A stretch of 64,000 nucleotides of DNA, taken from Pseudomonas sp. DC1.2. GTDB taxonomy: Bacteria > Pseudomonadota > Gammaproteobacteria > Pseudomonadales > Pseudomonadaceae. Below the pieces are notes generated by a model that worked only from the letters and a program-made list of their open reading frames with translations, made no database searches and was not told the DNA's origin. The stretch spans positions 1,121,001 through 1,185,000 of the forward strand of contig NZ_CP133782.1 in assembly GCF_034351645.1 (NCBI RefSeq), given 5' to 3'. Shown here in pieces: positions 48,853 through 58,509 of this stretch (the stretch's first letter is position 1; each line of letters begins with the position of its first letter). The translations under genes and the position numbers were made by a program.

Positions 48853-48897
48853 ATACTGGACTGGTGAGTTTGCTATTAATAACATACCGGCCAGTAT
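48853..48897. promoter_or_regulatory. Candidate TetR/MexL operator in divergent promoter
   Basis: Inverted arms ATACTGGACTGGT (48853-48865) and ACCGGCCAGTAT (48886-48897) lie between the divergent repressor and pump genes, around an A+T-rich centre (CTATTAATAACAT). The repressor bound here would control both directions. Confidence 0.6.
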
Positions 48898-48934
48898 AAT
48901 TATTCCAAGCACCATTAGCGAAAGGTCCTTCACC

Positions 48935-50035
48935 ATGTTCCGCTATGCCTTGTCCCTCGCGTTGCCAGTCAGCCTGGCTTTTTTAGTGTCTGCGTGCGGT
49001 CATGAAGAGGCGGCGCAAGTGACCGTGCGACCGGCCATGGTGGTGCAACCGCTGCCTTCGGCCAGGGCGATGGAAAGCTACCCCGGTGAAGTCCGTGCGC
49101 GTTATGAGCCTGACCTGGCCTTTCGCATTGGCGGTAAAGTCAGCCGCCGATTGGTCGAGGAGGGACAACGGGTCAAGGCTGATCAACCGTTGGCCGAGCT
49201 AGATCCTCAGGACGTGCGCCTGCAACTGGAAGCTGTTCGCGCTCAAGTCACTGCCGCCGAGGCCAACCTGAGCCTGGTTCGCGCCGAGCGGGACCGGTAC
49301 AAAACCCTGATGGACCGCCAAATGGTCAGTCGCTCGCAGTACGATAATTCCGAAAATCTCTACCGCTCAGGTGAAGCACGCCTGAAGCAGGTCAAGGCTG
49401 AGTTCAATGTCTCGACCAATCAGGCCAGCTACGCTGTATTGCGTGCGCCTCAGGACGGGGTGGTAGCTAAACGCTCGGTAGAAGTTGGCCAGGTGGTGGC
49501 CGCCGGGCAAACCGTATTTACCCTCGCCACCGATGGCGAGCGCGAAGTATTGATCAGCCTGCCGGAGCAAAGCGTTGGCCGCTTCAAGGTAGGGCAGCCG
49601 GTGTCGGTGGAACTCTGGACCCAGCCCGGCCAGCGTTTTAACGGGCGTATCCGCGAACTGTCGCCGGCCGCCGATGTAAAAACGCGGACCTTTGCTGCAC
49701 GTATTGCCTTCACTTCCGGTCAAGTCCCGGCGGAACTTGGCCAGAGCGCTCGGGTGTTCGTCCAGAGCGCCGAGTCGGTGCCGTTGTCCATCCCGTTGTC
49801 GGCTTTGACCGCCGAAAACGGTGCCACTTATGTGTGGGTGGTCGGTGCCAACAACACGGTGAAAAAGGTGCCGGTGCGGGTCGGGGCCTTTGGCGAGAGC
49901 AGCGTGCCAGTGTTCGAGGGCTTGAACGCCAGCGATTGGGTGGTGGCCGCGGGTGTTCACGTGCTGCACGACGGGCAGCAAGTGCGTCCGGTGGACCGCT
50001 CCAACCGCGTGGTTAATCTGGCGGAAAAGGAGTAA
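48935..50035 (+). CDS. mexJ: RND efflux periplasmic adaptor (MexJ-like)
   Basis: A 366-aa membrane fusion protein with lipobox LVSAC (Cys at about residue 21). The lipoyl half-motifs (FRIGGKVSRRLVEEGQRVKADQPLAELDP and RAPQDGVVAKRSVEVGQVV) flank the alpha-helical hairpin, followed by the beta-barrel domain. It links the RND pump to an outer-membrane channel. Length is close to P. aeruginosa MexJ (367). The pump gene follows 5 bp later. Confidence 0.85.
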   Translation: MFRYALSLALPVSLAFLVSACGHEEAAQVTVRPAMVVQPLPSARAMESYPGEVRARYEPDLAFRIGGKVSRRLVEEGQRVKADQPLAELDPQDVRLQLEAVRAQVTAAEANLSLVRAERDRYKTLMDRQMVSRSQYDNSENLYRSGEARLKQVKAEFNVSTNQASYAVLRAPQDGVVAKRSVEVGQVVAAGQTVFTLATDGEREVLISLPEQSVGRFKVGQPVSVELWTQPGQRFNGRIRELSPAADVKTRTFAARIAFTSGQVPAELGQSARVFVQSAESVPLSIPLSALTAENGATYVWVVGANNTVKKVPVRVGAFGESSVPVFEGLNASDWVVAAGVHVLHDGQQVRPVDRSNRVVNLAEKE

Positions 50036-50040
50036 CACCT

Positions 50041-53000
50041 ATGGGTTTCAATCTTTCCGAATGGGCGCTGCGTAACCGCCAGATCGTGCTGTTCCTGATG
50101 CTTTTACTGGCAGTCGTTGGCGCTCTTTCCTACACGAAACTCGGCCAGAGCGAAGACCCGCCGTTCACCTTCAAGGCCATGGTGATTCGCACCAACTGGC
50201 CGGGCGCCACGGCGCAGGAGGTGTCGCGCCAGGTCACTGAGCGGATTGAAAAGAAACTGATGGAAACTGGCGAGTACGAACGCATTGTTTCGTTCTCGCG
50301 CCCCGGCGAATCCCAAGTAACATTTGTCGCCCGTGATTCAATGCACTCCGCGCAAATTCCGGACTTGTGGTATCAGGTCCGGAAAAAAATCAGCGACATC
50401 CGCCAGACGTTGCCTCCGGGCCTTCAGGGCCCATTTTTCAACGATGAATTTGGCACCACGTTCGGCAATATCTACGCCCTGACCGGTGACGGATTCGATT
50501 ACGCGGTGCTCAAGGATTACGCCGATCGCATCCAGATCCAACTGCAGCGGGTCAATGATGTGGGCAAGGTTGACCTGCTCGGTTTGCAAGACGAAAAGAT
50601 TTGGATCGAACTCTCCAACGTCAAGCTCGCCACGCTCGGTTTGCCGCTCGCGGCTGTGCAGCAGGCGCTAGAGGAGCAAAATGCAGTTTCGACCGCCGGG
50701 TTCTTCGAAACCAGCAGCGAGCGCTTGCAGCTTCGGGTTTCAGGGAATTTTCAGACGGTCGAGCAGATAAAAAACTTCCCGATTCGGGTTGGTGATCGCA
50801 CCTTCCGTATCGCCGATGTGGCCGACGTGCGTCGCGGTTTCAATGATCCCCCGGCGCCGCGCATGCGCTTCATGGCGCAAGACGCCATCGGTCTGGCCGT
50901 GGCCATGAAAGACGGTGGCGACATTCTGGTCCTGGGCAAAGCGCTGGAAGTTGAGTTCGAGCGGATTCAGAAAAATCTTCCGGTCGGCATGCAGCTGCGT
51001 AAAGTCTCGGACCAGCCTGCCGCGGTCAAAACCGGCGTTGGCGAGTTTGTCCAGGTGCTGGTGGAAGCGCTGGTGATTGTTTTGCTGGTGAGCTTCTTCT
51101 CCCTCGGCGTGCGGACCGGCATGGTGGTCGCGTTGACCATTCCGCTGGTGTTGGCGATAACCTTCGCGTGCATGTACTTCCTGGGAATCGGCCTGCACAA
51201 GATTTCCCTTGGCGCTCTGGTGCTTGCCCTCGGTTTGCTGGTGGACGATGCGATCATCGCTGTGGAAATGATGGCGATCAAAATGGAGCAGGGTTTCGAC
51301 CGGATCAAAGCCGCGAGTTATGCCTGGACCAGCACCGCGTTCCCGATGCTCACCGGCACACTGATCACCGCCGCCGGTTTCCTGCCGATAGCCACTGCAC
51401 AATCGGGCACGGGTGAATACACCCGCTCGATCTTCCAGGTGGTGACACTCGCGCTGCTGGCATCGTGGGTTGCCGCCGTGGTTTTCGTTCCGTATCTGGG
51501 GGAAAAACTCCTGCCGGACCTGGCGAAAATTCATGCGGCCAAACACGGTACGGCTGACGGTCACCCCGACCCCTATGCCACGCCTTTCTATCAGCGGGTC
51601 AGACGTTTGGTGGAGTGGTGTGTCAGGCGTCGTAAGACGGTGATCGTTTTGACGGTGATGTTGTTCATCGCCTCGGTCGTCCTGTTCCGTTTTGTGCCGC
51701 AGCAATTTTTCCCGGCGTCGGGTCGGCTGGAGTTGATGGTCGATCTGAAACTCGCCGAAGGTGCCTCCCTGAGTAACACCGCCGAAGAGGTCAAGCGCCT
51801 CGAAGGGCTGCTGAAGGACCACGCAGGCATCGATAATTATGTGGCCTACGTCGGCACCGGTTCTCCGCGCTTTTACCTGCCACTGGATCAGCAACTGCCA
51901 GCGGCGAGCTTTGCCCAGTTTGTCGTTCTGGCCAAGACTATCGAGGAGCGCGAAACCCTGCGGGTCTGGCTGATCGAAACCCTTAACGAACAATTTCCGG
52001 CCCTGCGCTCGCGGGTTACACGCCTGGAAAATGGCCCTCCGGTTGGCTATCCCGTGCAGTTCCGGGTGACCGGTGAGCACATCGAAGAAGTCCGCGCGCT
52101 GGCGCGCAAAGTCGCGGCCAAAGTGCGTGAGAACCCGAAGGTGGTCAACGTCCACCTGGACTGGGAAGAACCGAGCAAAGTGGTGTACCTGAACGTCGAT
52201 CAGGACCGTGCGCGGGCCTTGGGCGTGAGCACGGCAAACTTGTCGAAATTCCTGCAAAGCTCCCTGACCGGTTCCAGTGTCAGTCAGTACCGGGAAGACA
52301 ACGAATTGATCGAGATTCTGCTGCGCGGCACTGTGCATGAACGCACCGAGCTGTCCTTGCTGCCAAGCCTGGCGGTGCCGACCGACAGCGGTAAAAGCGT
52401 CGCGCTGTCGCAGATCGCGACCCTTGAGTACGGCTTTGAAGAAGGCATCATCTGGCACCGCAACCGTCTGCCGAACGTGACAATTCGTGCTGATATTTAC
52501 GGGCAGGAACAACCGGCGACCCTGGTGCAGCAGATCATGCCGACCCTCGATCCTATTCGCGCTGAACTGCCGGATGGCTACTTGCTGGAGGTCGGCGGTA
52601 CGGTGGAAGACTCGGCGCGTGGGCAGAATTCGGTGAAGGCCGGTGTGCCGCTGTTCATCGTCGTGGTGTTGACGTTGCTGATGCTGCAACTGCGCAGTTT
52701 CTCACGCACGGCCATGGTGTTTCTGACCGCGCCGTTGGGGCTTATCGGCGTGACGTTGTTTCTGATGGTGTTCCGTCAGCCATTCGGCTTCGTCGCCATG
52801 CTCGGGACCATCGCCCTGTCTGGGATGATCATGCGTAACTCGGTGATTTTGGTGGACCAGATTGAGCAAGACATCGCTGCGGGGCTGAAGCCGTGGCAAG
52901 CGATTATCGAGGCGACGGTGCGCCGCTTCCGGCCGATTGTGCTGACCGCGCTGGCCGCGGTGCTGGCGATGATTCCACTGTCACGCAGTGTGTTTTTCGG

Positions 53001-53112
53001 GCCGATGGCGGTGGCGATCATGGGCGGTTTGATTGTGGCTACCGCGTTGACGCTACTGTTTTTGCCGGCGTTGTATGCTGCGTGGTTCCGGGTCAAAAAA
53101 GACGTGGCCTGA
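50041..53112 (+). CDS. mexK: RND efflux transporter (MexK-like)
   Basis: A 1023-aa inner-membrane RND pump with twelve expected membrane helices and two large periplasmic loops. The proton-relay aspartates are in LGLLVDDAIIAVEMMAIK (TM4), and the second half repeats the pattern from SFSRTAMVFLTAPLGLIG. No outer-membrane factor gene follows, as in mexJK, which borrows OprM or OpmH. It exports drugs or biocides such as triclosan in P. aeruginosa; substrate here is inferred. Confidence 0.87.
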   Translation: MGFNLSEWALRNRQIVLFLMLLLAVVGALSYTKLGQSEDPPFTFKAMVIRTNWPGATAQEVSRQVTERIEKKLMETGEYERIVSFSRPGESQVTFVARDSMHSAQIPDLWYQVRKKISDIRQTLPPGLQGPFFNDEFGTTFGNIYALTGDGFDYAVLKDYADRIQIQLQRVNDVGKVDLLGLQDEKIWIELSNVKLATLGLPLAAVQQALEEQNAVSTAGFFETSSERLQLRVSGNFQTVEQIKNFPIRVGDRTFRIADVADVRRGFNDPPAPRMRFMAQDAIGLAVAMKDGGDILVLGKALEVEFERIQKNLPVGMQLRKVSDQPAAVKTGVGEFVQVLVEALVIVLLVSFFSLGVRTGMVVALTIPLVLAITFACMYFLGIGLHKISLGALVLALGLLVDDAIIAVEMMAIKMEQGFDRIKAASYAWTSTAFPMLTGTLITAAGFLPIATAQSGTGEYTRSIFQVVTLALLASWVAAVVFVPYLGEKLLPDLAKIHAAKHGTADGHPDPYATPFYQRVRRLVEWCVRRRKTVIVLTVMLFIASVVLFRFVPQQFFPASGRLELMVDLKLAEGASLSNTAEEVKRLEGLLKDHAGIDNYVAYVGTGSPRFYLPLDQQLPAASFAQFVVLAKTIEERETLRVWLIETLNEQFPALRSRVTRLENGPPVGYPVQFRVTGEHIEEVRALARKVAAKVRENPKVVNVHLDWEEPSKVVYLNVDQDRARALGVSTANLSKFLQSSLTGSSVSQYREDNELIEILLRGTVHERTELSLLPSLAVPTDSGKSVALSQIATLEYGFEEGIIWHRNRLPNVTIRADIYGQEQPATLVQQIMPTLDPIRAELPDGYLLEVGGTVEDSARGQNSVKAGVPLFIVVVLTLLMLQLRSFSRTAMVFLTAPLGLIGVTLFLMVFRQPFGFVAMLGTIALSGMIMRNSVILVDQIEQDIAAGLKPWQAIIEATVRRFRPIVLTALAAVLAMIPLSRSVFFGPMAVAIMGGLIVATALTLLFLPALYAAWFRVKKDVA

Positions 53113-53156
53113 TCTTCTGTCAGGGTTTGTTACCAAGGGTGCCTCCTACACCCACC

Positions 53157-53188
53157 GATCGTTCCCACGCCTATGCGTGGGAACGATC
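53157..53188. repeat. Perfect 14-bp inverted repeat
   Basis: GATCGTTCCCACGC and its exact complement flank a CTAT loop. It sits between convergent mexK and the DUF4197 gene. It resembles a small palindromic element I associate with fluorescent pseudomonad intergenic regions and may also act as a terminator. Confidence 0.7.
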
Positions 53189-53197
53189 ATCTGCGGT

Positions 53198-53887
53198 TTA
53201 GAGCGTACTGAAGACTTTCTTGGCGAGGCTGGTGGCCGCTGCCGCCGGGTTCTGGCGGATGGTTTCTTCCTGCTTGCCAATCATCTCGAACAAGCCATTC
53301 AACGCTTGTTCGGTCACGTAGTTTTCGATGTTGGCGTTCTTTGCATCCAGTACACCCAGCGTAGCGGCCTGACCGGCGAACGAGTTGTACTGTTTCGCCA
53401 GGCCAACCTGATCGGTGGCGTGTTTGACGATGGGTAGGAATTTGACGCGGATCTGCTCGCGGCTCGATTTGTCGAGGTACTGGGTGGCAGAGTCTTTGCC
53501 GCCGCTGAGAATGCCCTTGGCGTCGGCCACGCTCATCTTTTTCACTGCATCCACGAGAATTGGCTGAGCCTGCGTCACGGCGGTTTCCGCCGCCTTGTTC
53601 ATGCTGGTTTCCAGCTGTTCGACCTGATCGCCCATGCCGAACTGTTTCATTTTGTTGGCGACTTTACCCAGTTTGCCCGGCAGTTCGATTTTCACCTGCG
53701 GGTTGTTGCTGAAACCACCCGGCGTGCCAAGTTGTTTCACCGCGATCTGCGCACCTTGGGTCAGTGCATCCTTTAGGCCTGCGGTGGCGTCGCTTTGCGA
53801 CAGGTCACTGAGGGACAGGGCCAAGGCACTGGCAGAAATCATCAAGCCTGCGCACAGGCCGGTGAAGCGAAGGGTAGGGCGGAGCAT
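53198..53887 (-). CDS. DUF4197 exported protein
   Basis: A 229-aa protein with a Sec signal peptide (RFTGLCAGLMISASALALS) and a helical mature domain of the DUF4197 family, beginning LSQSDATAGLKDALTQGAQ. The ATG at 53887 follows AAGGA with good spacing; six codons upstream are less likely. Function unknown. It lies 27 bp after the YbaY-like gene on the same strand and is likely co-transcribed. Confidence 0.87.
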   Translation of the reverse strand: MLRPTLRFTGLCAGLMISASALALSLSDLSQSDATAGLKDALTQGAQIAVKQLGTPGGFSNNPQVKIELPGKLGKVANKMKQFGMGDQVEQLETSMNKAAETAVTQAQPILVDAVKKMSVADAKGILSGGKDSATQYLDKSSREQIRVKFLPIVKHATDQVGLAKQYNSFAGQAATLGVLDAKNANIENYVTEQALNGLFEMIGKQEETIRQNPAAAATSLAKKVFSTL

Positions 53888-53914
53888 GGCTGCTTCCTTG
53901 TTCAAAAGCGGAAT

Positions 53915-54313
53915 TTAGCGGACGGTATCGACGCGGATTTTCAGCGGTTGCGGATCGTTGCCGTCGAGTTGCACGGCGTGGTTTTCGGTGGTGATGAACA
54001 TCAACTCGCCGTTGACTTCGATCCGCGCGCTAACCGAGTAACGATGGCCGGGTTTGATCTGCGCGGGATCGTAGCTCAAATGAAACGGCAGCGGCACCTG
54101 GCCTTTAACCGGGCCTTTTTGTTCGTCAAGGACTACGGCTGGCGCATCGGCCAGGGACACGTCCCGCAGGCTCACGCGCAGGGTCGCCGTTGGCGGCAGG
54201 GCGATGCGTTGCAGGTAGAACACTTCGCCGTCGAGGCTGGTTTTGGCGGTGGGGTGCATGGATTGGCAGGCGCCCAGCAAAGCGCTCATGGCCAATAAAG
54301 AGAATTTTTTCAT
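53915..54313 (-). CDS. YbaY/YscW-family lipoprotein
   Basis: A 132-aa lipoprotein. The signal ends with lipobox LLGAC (Cys16). The mature domain is the small beta-sandwich of the YbaY/YscW type: LPPTATLRVSLRDVSLADAP, PFHLSYDPAQIKPGHRYSVSARIE, and a final strand LKIRVDTVR. Homologues have pilotin-like or unknown roles. Confidence 0.87.
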   Translation of the reverse strand: MKKFSLLAMSALLGACQSMHPTAKTSLDGEVFYLQRIALPPTATLRVSLRDVSLADAPAVVLDEQKGPVKGQVPLPFHLSYDPAQIKPGHRYSVSARIEVNGELMFITTENHAVQLDGNDPQPLKIRVDTVR

Positions 54314-54444
54314 TGCGGATCTCCGTATCGAAGGCGCCAGAAGAATCCTGGCACCCCGGGGAATTTAGCGGATTTTGCGCGGGACGTCGAAACTGAAGTC
54401 ACTACGGGTAAATAAACGTCGATGAGTAGAGGAATAACCTCGTA

Positions 54445-55038
54445 TTAGTCTTTAAATCCAAAGGGGGCCAAGACGGCAATATCAGGAGACACGGAAATAG
54501 TCTGGCCATATCTGTTTTCCATGCCTTTCAATGTATAGCGTTTTCCGGGAACAGCTTGAGCTGGATCGTAATTTAAATAAAAGGCAGAGGCTGTTTCTTC
54601 ATCACACTGTATTCGTACAAGTTCTGCGTCCGGCTCATTGTACTCATGGGCGCTAATGGATACCGCTTGCTCACGCTCAATGGTTTTCGGCGGTTGCGCT
54701 TCGACATAGAGTTGTCCAATAGGGCTGAGATGAATTATCTGCCGATGGGGCGCCTTAGCGACGGTGACGAAGTAATCCAGGTCCAGCAATAATGGGTTGC
54801 GATTATGCGTCAATTGAATGTTGACCTGGTATTTGACACTCACGTCCACATACTTGTGTTGGAAAGAGAAGTTCCATTGGCCATCCGCGATAGTGGGTTG
54901 GCTCCAGTTCATCACGTTTATGGGGCGGGAAGCATTGATGACTTGAATGTTGATTCGAGTCTCACAGTCGCCATCATTTGGAACTAAATAGTCAGGTGGT
55001 AACTTGAAAGTCAGGGTGATGCTGGGGTTAGGGTTCAT
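54445..55038 (-). CDS. Hypothetical protein related to the YbaY fold (197 aa)
   Basis: A 197-aa beta-rich protein without signal peptide. The segment FYLNYDPAQAVPGKRYTLKGMENRYG matches FHLSYDPAQIKPGHRYSVSARIEVNG of the neighbouring lipoprotein, so the C-terminal domain is probably a diverged YbaY-type sandwich; the N-terminal domain (ITLTFKLPPDYLVPNDGD) may be a second one. The base composition is visibly A+T-richer than its neighbours, which suggests acquisition. Function unknown. Confidence 0.75.
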   Translation of the reverse strand: MNPNPSITLTFKLPPDYLVPNDGDCETRINIQVINASRPINVMNWSQPTIADGQWNFSFQHKYVDVSVKYQVNIQLTHNRNPLLLDLDYFVTVAKAPHRQIIHLSPIGQLYVEAQPPKTIEREQAVSISAHEYNEPDAELVRIQCDEETASAFYLNYDPAQAVPGKRYTLKGMENRYGQTISVSPDIAVLAPFGFKD

Positions 55039-55138
55039 CGCGATATCCTTATCGTGATAATGGAAAACCCAAATCTATCTTTTAATTAACTACCAGGGAA
55101 GCATTCATCTCGCCTTGGTAGTTGTCGAAAAGTTTCAA

Positions 55139-57622
55139 CTAGTTCGAATCTGCCGCATCTTCACTGCGATGCAATGCCACTTGGCGGATCGATAAACGAA
55201 TCTCCGCCGGTAATACGCGTTTGGCCGCGCCTTCGGCCAGTTCGCCGAGCAGTTCGTGATAACTCAGTTTGCCAGCCTCATCGCGTTTGAGAACCTCAAG
55301 GTCCAGCAGGGTCTGGATGAAGTGGCGGAACAGGCTCTTGTCGAAAAATTCCGGGGCGTTGAGGCCATGCAGGATCGAAAGGCGTTGGGCCATGACCGTA
55401 CACAGGTCTTCCAGCTCTTCGGCGCTGAGGCTGTTCTGGCCGCTGTTGAGCAGTAGGGACACGGACATGTAGAAGCGTTGCAGGGTCTGGGCGATGCTTT
55501 TCGACAGTAGCGTCAACAACACGAAGTGCCGTGAGCTTGGCGCCGGACGCACGTATACCTCGTTTTCGAAACGCAGCAGACCTTTTTCGACAAAGGCTTC
55601 GAGCCATTGATCGACGACGGCATCCAGTTCGTCCATCGACCAGCGAATGAACAGCTCCGCTTGCAGGTACGGATACAGTGCGCGGGTATAGCGCAGGATC
55701 TGCTCGCGGCGCATGCGTGAGGCGCTCTGGAAGAAACTCGCCAACAGTGCCGGCAACGCAAAGATGTGCAGCACGTTGTTGCGGTAATAGGTCATCAGCA
55801 CGGCGTTCTGTTCGTCCAGGTACAGAATCTTGCCCAACGCATCGCTTTGCTCGGACAGCAGGTCCATGTCCTTCACATGTTCGATCAGCGCGCGCCCGTC
55901 GCCTTCCGGCAACGTCGTATGCGGCGAGTAAGGCACTTTGCGCAGCAGCGCGAGATACAGGTCGAGCACCCGCGCCATGGCGCGATCATCCAGCGCCAGA
56001 CGGCTGGTTGACAGCAGCGCGAGGGCCACCAGGTTGACCGGGTTGATCGCTGCCGCTTCGTTCAGGCGCTGTGCGACTTTCTCGCTGAGGCGGTGAGTGG
56101 TTTCGTTGAGCCAGTGCGGTTTGAACTGTGGGCCAAGTTCCTGTTGGCGCCAGTCCGGTTGTTCGCTGTCGAGGAATTCTGCCAGTTTGATCGGTTCGCC
56201 GAAGTTGACCGCGACTTGGCCGAAGCGCTGCTTGAGGGCGCCGATGACTTTGAATATGTCGAAGATCGATTCTTTTTTCTTGCTCGCGCCACGCAGTTCG
56301 CCGAGGTAGGTCCGGCCTTCCAGCACACGCTCGTAGCCGATGTAGACCGGAATGAAGACGATCGGCATGCGTGAAGAACGCAGGAAGCTGCGCAGGGTGA
56401 TCGCGAGCATCCCGGTTTTCGGTTGCAGCATGCGCCCGGTGCGCGAGCGCCCGCCCTCGACGAAGTACTCCACCGGAAAGCCTTTGGTGAAGAGGGTGTG
56501 CAGGTATTCGTTGAACACCGAGGTATAGAGCGGGTTGCCTTTAAAGGTGCGGCGCATGAAAAACGCGCCGCCGCGTCGCAGCAGGCTGCCAATCACCGGC
56601 ATGTTGAGGTTGATCCCGGCGGCAATGTGCGGCGGTGTCAGGCCGTTGCGGAACAACAGATAGGAAAGCAACAGGTAATCAATGTGGCTGCGGTGGCACG
56701 GCACATAGATCACTTCGTGACCTTGGGCGACTTCTTGTACGCCTTCGATATGGTTGACCTTGATGCCGTCGTAAATCTTGTTCCAGAACCAGCTCAGTAC
56801 CACTTCCAGAAAGCGGATGGCGGTGTAGGTGTAGTCCGAGGCAATCTCATTGCCGTAACGCAGGGCCATTGCCTTGGCTTTTTCGGGCGAGATTTTTTCG
56901 CGCTCGGCTTCATCGAGAATGGCTTGTTTGACCAGTGGCTGATTGAGCAAGCCTTTGACCAGGTTGCGGCGGTGGGAAATATCCGGGCCTATGACCGCAG
57001 CTTTGAGGTTGCGAAAGTGTACTCGCAGAATGCGCTGTGCCATGCGCACGGTGCGCTCGTGGCCTTTGTTGTGTTCGATCAGTTCGCGCAGATGGATCGG
57101 CGCCGAGAACTGCACACGGGTTTTACGCCCCAGTACGATGATGCTCAGCAAGCGGCGCAGACGGCCGGTGACCGCCCAACTGTCGGCGAACAGCAGCTTC
57201 CACGGGCTCGATTCGCTGTCCGGTGACTGGCCCCAGAACACGCTGACCGGAATGATCTGCGCGTCTTCGGCGGCGTTCTGGCTCAACGTGCCGACCAGCC
57301 GTGTCAGCGTTGGCGGCGCGCCGCGCTTGTCCTGACGCCCTAGCCAGTCGGGATCTGGGGTCAGGTAAAAGAACGCGGCGGGCTCCAGCAAATTACCCAC
57401 TGCCACTGGCAGCACCGGACGCGGCAGGCCGGCCTTGGAGCACTCGGTGTCAATCACGGCGAGTTCGGTTAGCGAAGGATTTTGCAGGACGTAGAACACC
57501 GGACGACTGCGGTCGAGGTTGAGGGTAAACGACGACTGGTTGATCGTCTCCGAGCGAACCCAGAGGTAAAGCAGTCGGCGCAGGGTGCCAAACACAAGAC
57601 GGCGGAACGGGGAGCGGGTCAT
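55139..57622 (-). CDS. plsB: Glycerol-3-phosphate acyltransferase PlsB
   Basis: An 827-aa inner-membrane-associated enzyme making lysophosphatidate, the first step of phospholipid synthesis. The acyltransferase motif [17 protein letters not shown] (His-x4-Asp) and the glycerol-phosphate-binding [13 protein letters not shown] are present, with long N- and C-terminal helical regions as in PlsB. The ATG at 57622 ([18 protein letters not shown]) is the family start; 29 upstream codons are rejected. Confidence 0.95.
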   Translation of the reverse strand: MTRSPFRRLVFGTLRRLLYLWVRSETINQSSFTLNLDRSRPVFYVLQNPSLTELAVIDTECSKAGLPRPVLPVAVGNLLEPAAFFYLTPDPDWLGRQDKRGAPPTLTRLVGTLSQNAAEDAQIIPVSVFWGQSPDSESSPWKLLFADSWAVTGRLRRLLSIIVLGRKTRVQFSAPIHLRELIEHNKGHERTVRMAQRILRVHFRNLKAAVIGPDISHRRNLVKGLLNQPLVKQAILDEAEREKISPEKAKAMALRYGNEIASDYTYTAIRFLEVVLSWFWNKIYDGIKVNHIEGVQEVAQGHEVIYVPCHRSHIDYLLLSYLLFRNGLTPPHIAAGINLNMPVIGSLLRRGGAFFMRRTFKGNPLYTSVFNEYLHTLFTKGFPVEYFVEGGRSRTGRMLQPKTGMLAITLRSFLRSSRMPIVFIPVYIGYERVLEGRTYLGELRGASKKKESIFDIFKVIGALKQRFGQVAVNFGEPIKLAEFLDSEQPDWRQQELGPQFKPHWLNETTHRLSEKVAQRLNEAAAINPVNLVALALLSTSRLALDDRAMARVLDLYLALLRKVPYSPHTTLPEGDGRALIEHVKDMDLLSEQSDALGKILYLDEQNAVLMTYYRNNVLHIFALPALLASFFQSASRMRREQILRYTRALYPYLQAELFIRWSMDELDAVVDQWLEAFVEKGLLRFENEVYVRPAPSSRHFVLLTLLSKSIAQTLQRFYMSVSLLLNSGQNSLSAEELEDLCTVMAQRLSILHGLNAPEFFDKSLFRHFIQTLLDLEVLKRDEAGKLSYHELLGELAEGAAKRVLPAEIRLSIRQVALHRSEDAADSN

Positions 57623-57724
57623 ACGGCTTCTGCGTGAGTGAATAAAACCGAGCAAAGGCTCAGGCGGTCGATAGTGTGCCGTATTCCCCGAAAATCGGCA
57701 AAAAAGCACCTAACCAATCTGTAG

Positions 57725-57752
57725 TTGTGTGTTTTTGTGCCTGTCATATACT
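57725..57752 (+). promoter_or_regulatory. Candidate sigma-70 promoter of the cold-shock gene
   Basis: TTGTGT (57725-57730) and TATACT (57747-57752) are spaced by 16 bp, 38 bp before the ATG. The 5' untranslated region is short for a cold-inducible csp gene, so expression may not be strictly cold-dependent. Confidence 0.5.
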
Positions 57753-57790
57753 CGCCCGCTCAACAATAAAAAGAAGAGGGGTAACGACAC

Positions 57791-58000
57791 ATGACAACGC
57801 GCGAAACCGGCAATGTGAAGTGGTTCAACGATGCCAAGGGTTATGGCTTCATTCAGCGCGATGACGGTGTGGACGTGTTCGTACACTACCGCGCAATTCG
57901 TGGCGAAGGGCACCGTTCGCTGGCAGAGGGGCAGCAGGTTGAATACGCCTTGGTGACCGGCGATAAGGGTTTGCAGGCTGAGGATGTTGTAGGTCTGTAA
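57791..58000 (+). CDS. Cold-shock domain protein (CspA family)
   Basis: A 69-aa single OB-fold nucleic-acid-binding protein: RNP1 is KGYGFI and RNP2 is VFVHY, with [11 protein letters not shown] at the start. AGAGGGG lies before the ATG. It may act as an RNA chaperone. The same position (near rlmA, dapE, ndvB) is held by PA1159 in P. aeruginosa, from memory. Confidence 0.95.
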   Translation: MTTRETGNVKWFNDAKGYGFIQRDDGVDVFVHYRAIRGEGHRSLAEGQQVEYALVTGDKGLQAEDVVGL

Positions 58001-58029
58001 ACCGATTATTCGGATCACACATAACCCAA

Positions 58030-58069
58030 GGAGCGAGGCTTGCCCGCACTGGCGCTTAAGCTTCGCTCC
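58030..58069 (+). terminator. Hairpin after the cold-shock gene
   Basis: GGAGCGAGGCTT pairs with AAGCTTCGCTCC (one mismatch) around a loop that has its own small pairing. No T-run follows, so it could be a terminator or a REP-like element. Confidence 0.5.
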
Positions 58070-58212
58070 TGTGCGGTTATTGTGTTTCCAGTCACGCTAT
58101 TTTCAGCCCATCTATTATTGCGCGTCGCCTTTACGGCGCCTCCTGTGCCTTTCAGTGGCCACTCACTACCGCGCCATGACGCTTGCTTCCGGGTGATCTT
58201 TACACCCGTGTC

Positions 58213-58509
58213 TCAATGCTGGATGCATGGCCACCTGTCATATCTAACAGTAGACGTTTTTGTTTACGCGCCTAATCTCGGTGAACGTTATTCCTGAGCC
58301 CGTATCGGTGGACTCGGAAACAGTCGGGAGTGAGCGATATGTGGCGAGTCATTGGTTTTTTGCTGTTGCTAACAGTGGTCGGCTTCACGGCCCAAGGCAC
58401 ATTACCAGAGCAGACCGCCAGTGAAGTGCTCACTGACCAGCAAGCCGCGGTGTTCAAAGTGCTCGATGCGCCGGCCGGTGAGTTGGATATCGATACCTCG
58501 GGCGCTACC
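58213..58509 (+). repeat. Source copy of a duplicated promoter/5'-gene segment
   Basis: The segment from TCAATGCTGGATGC through the start of the repeat-protein gene reappears in decayed form at 60534-60882. It includes the upstream region (CACCTGTCATATCTAACAG, CGGTGAACGTTA, GGTGGACTC) and the first ~57 codons. Confidence 0.8.

Noticed and set aside
50740..52689. 649-codon open frame antisense to the RND pump gene
   Set aside because: Composition is His/Gln/Arg-rich as expected from the reverse of high-G+C codon usage, there is no recognisable domain, and the sense strand encodes a clear full-length pump.
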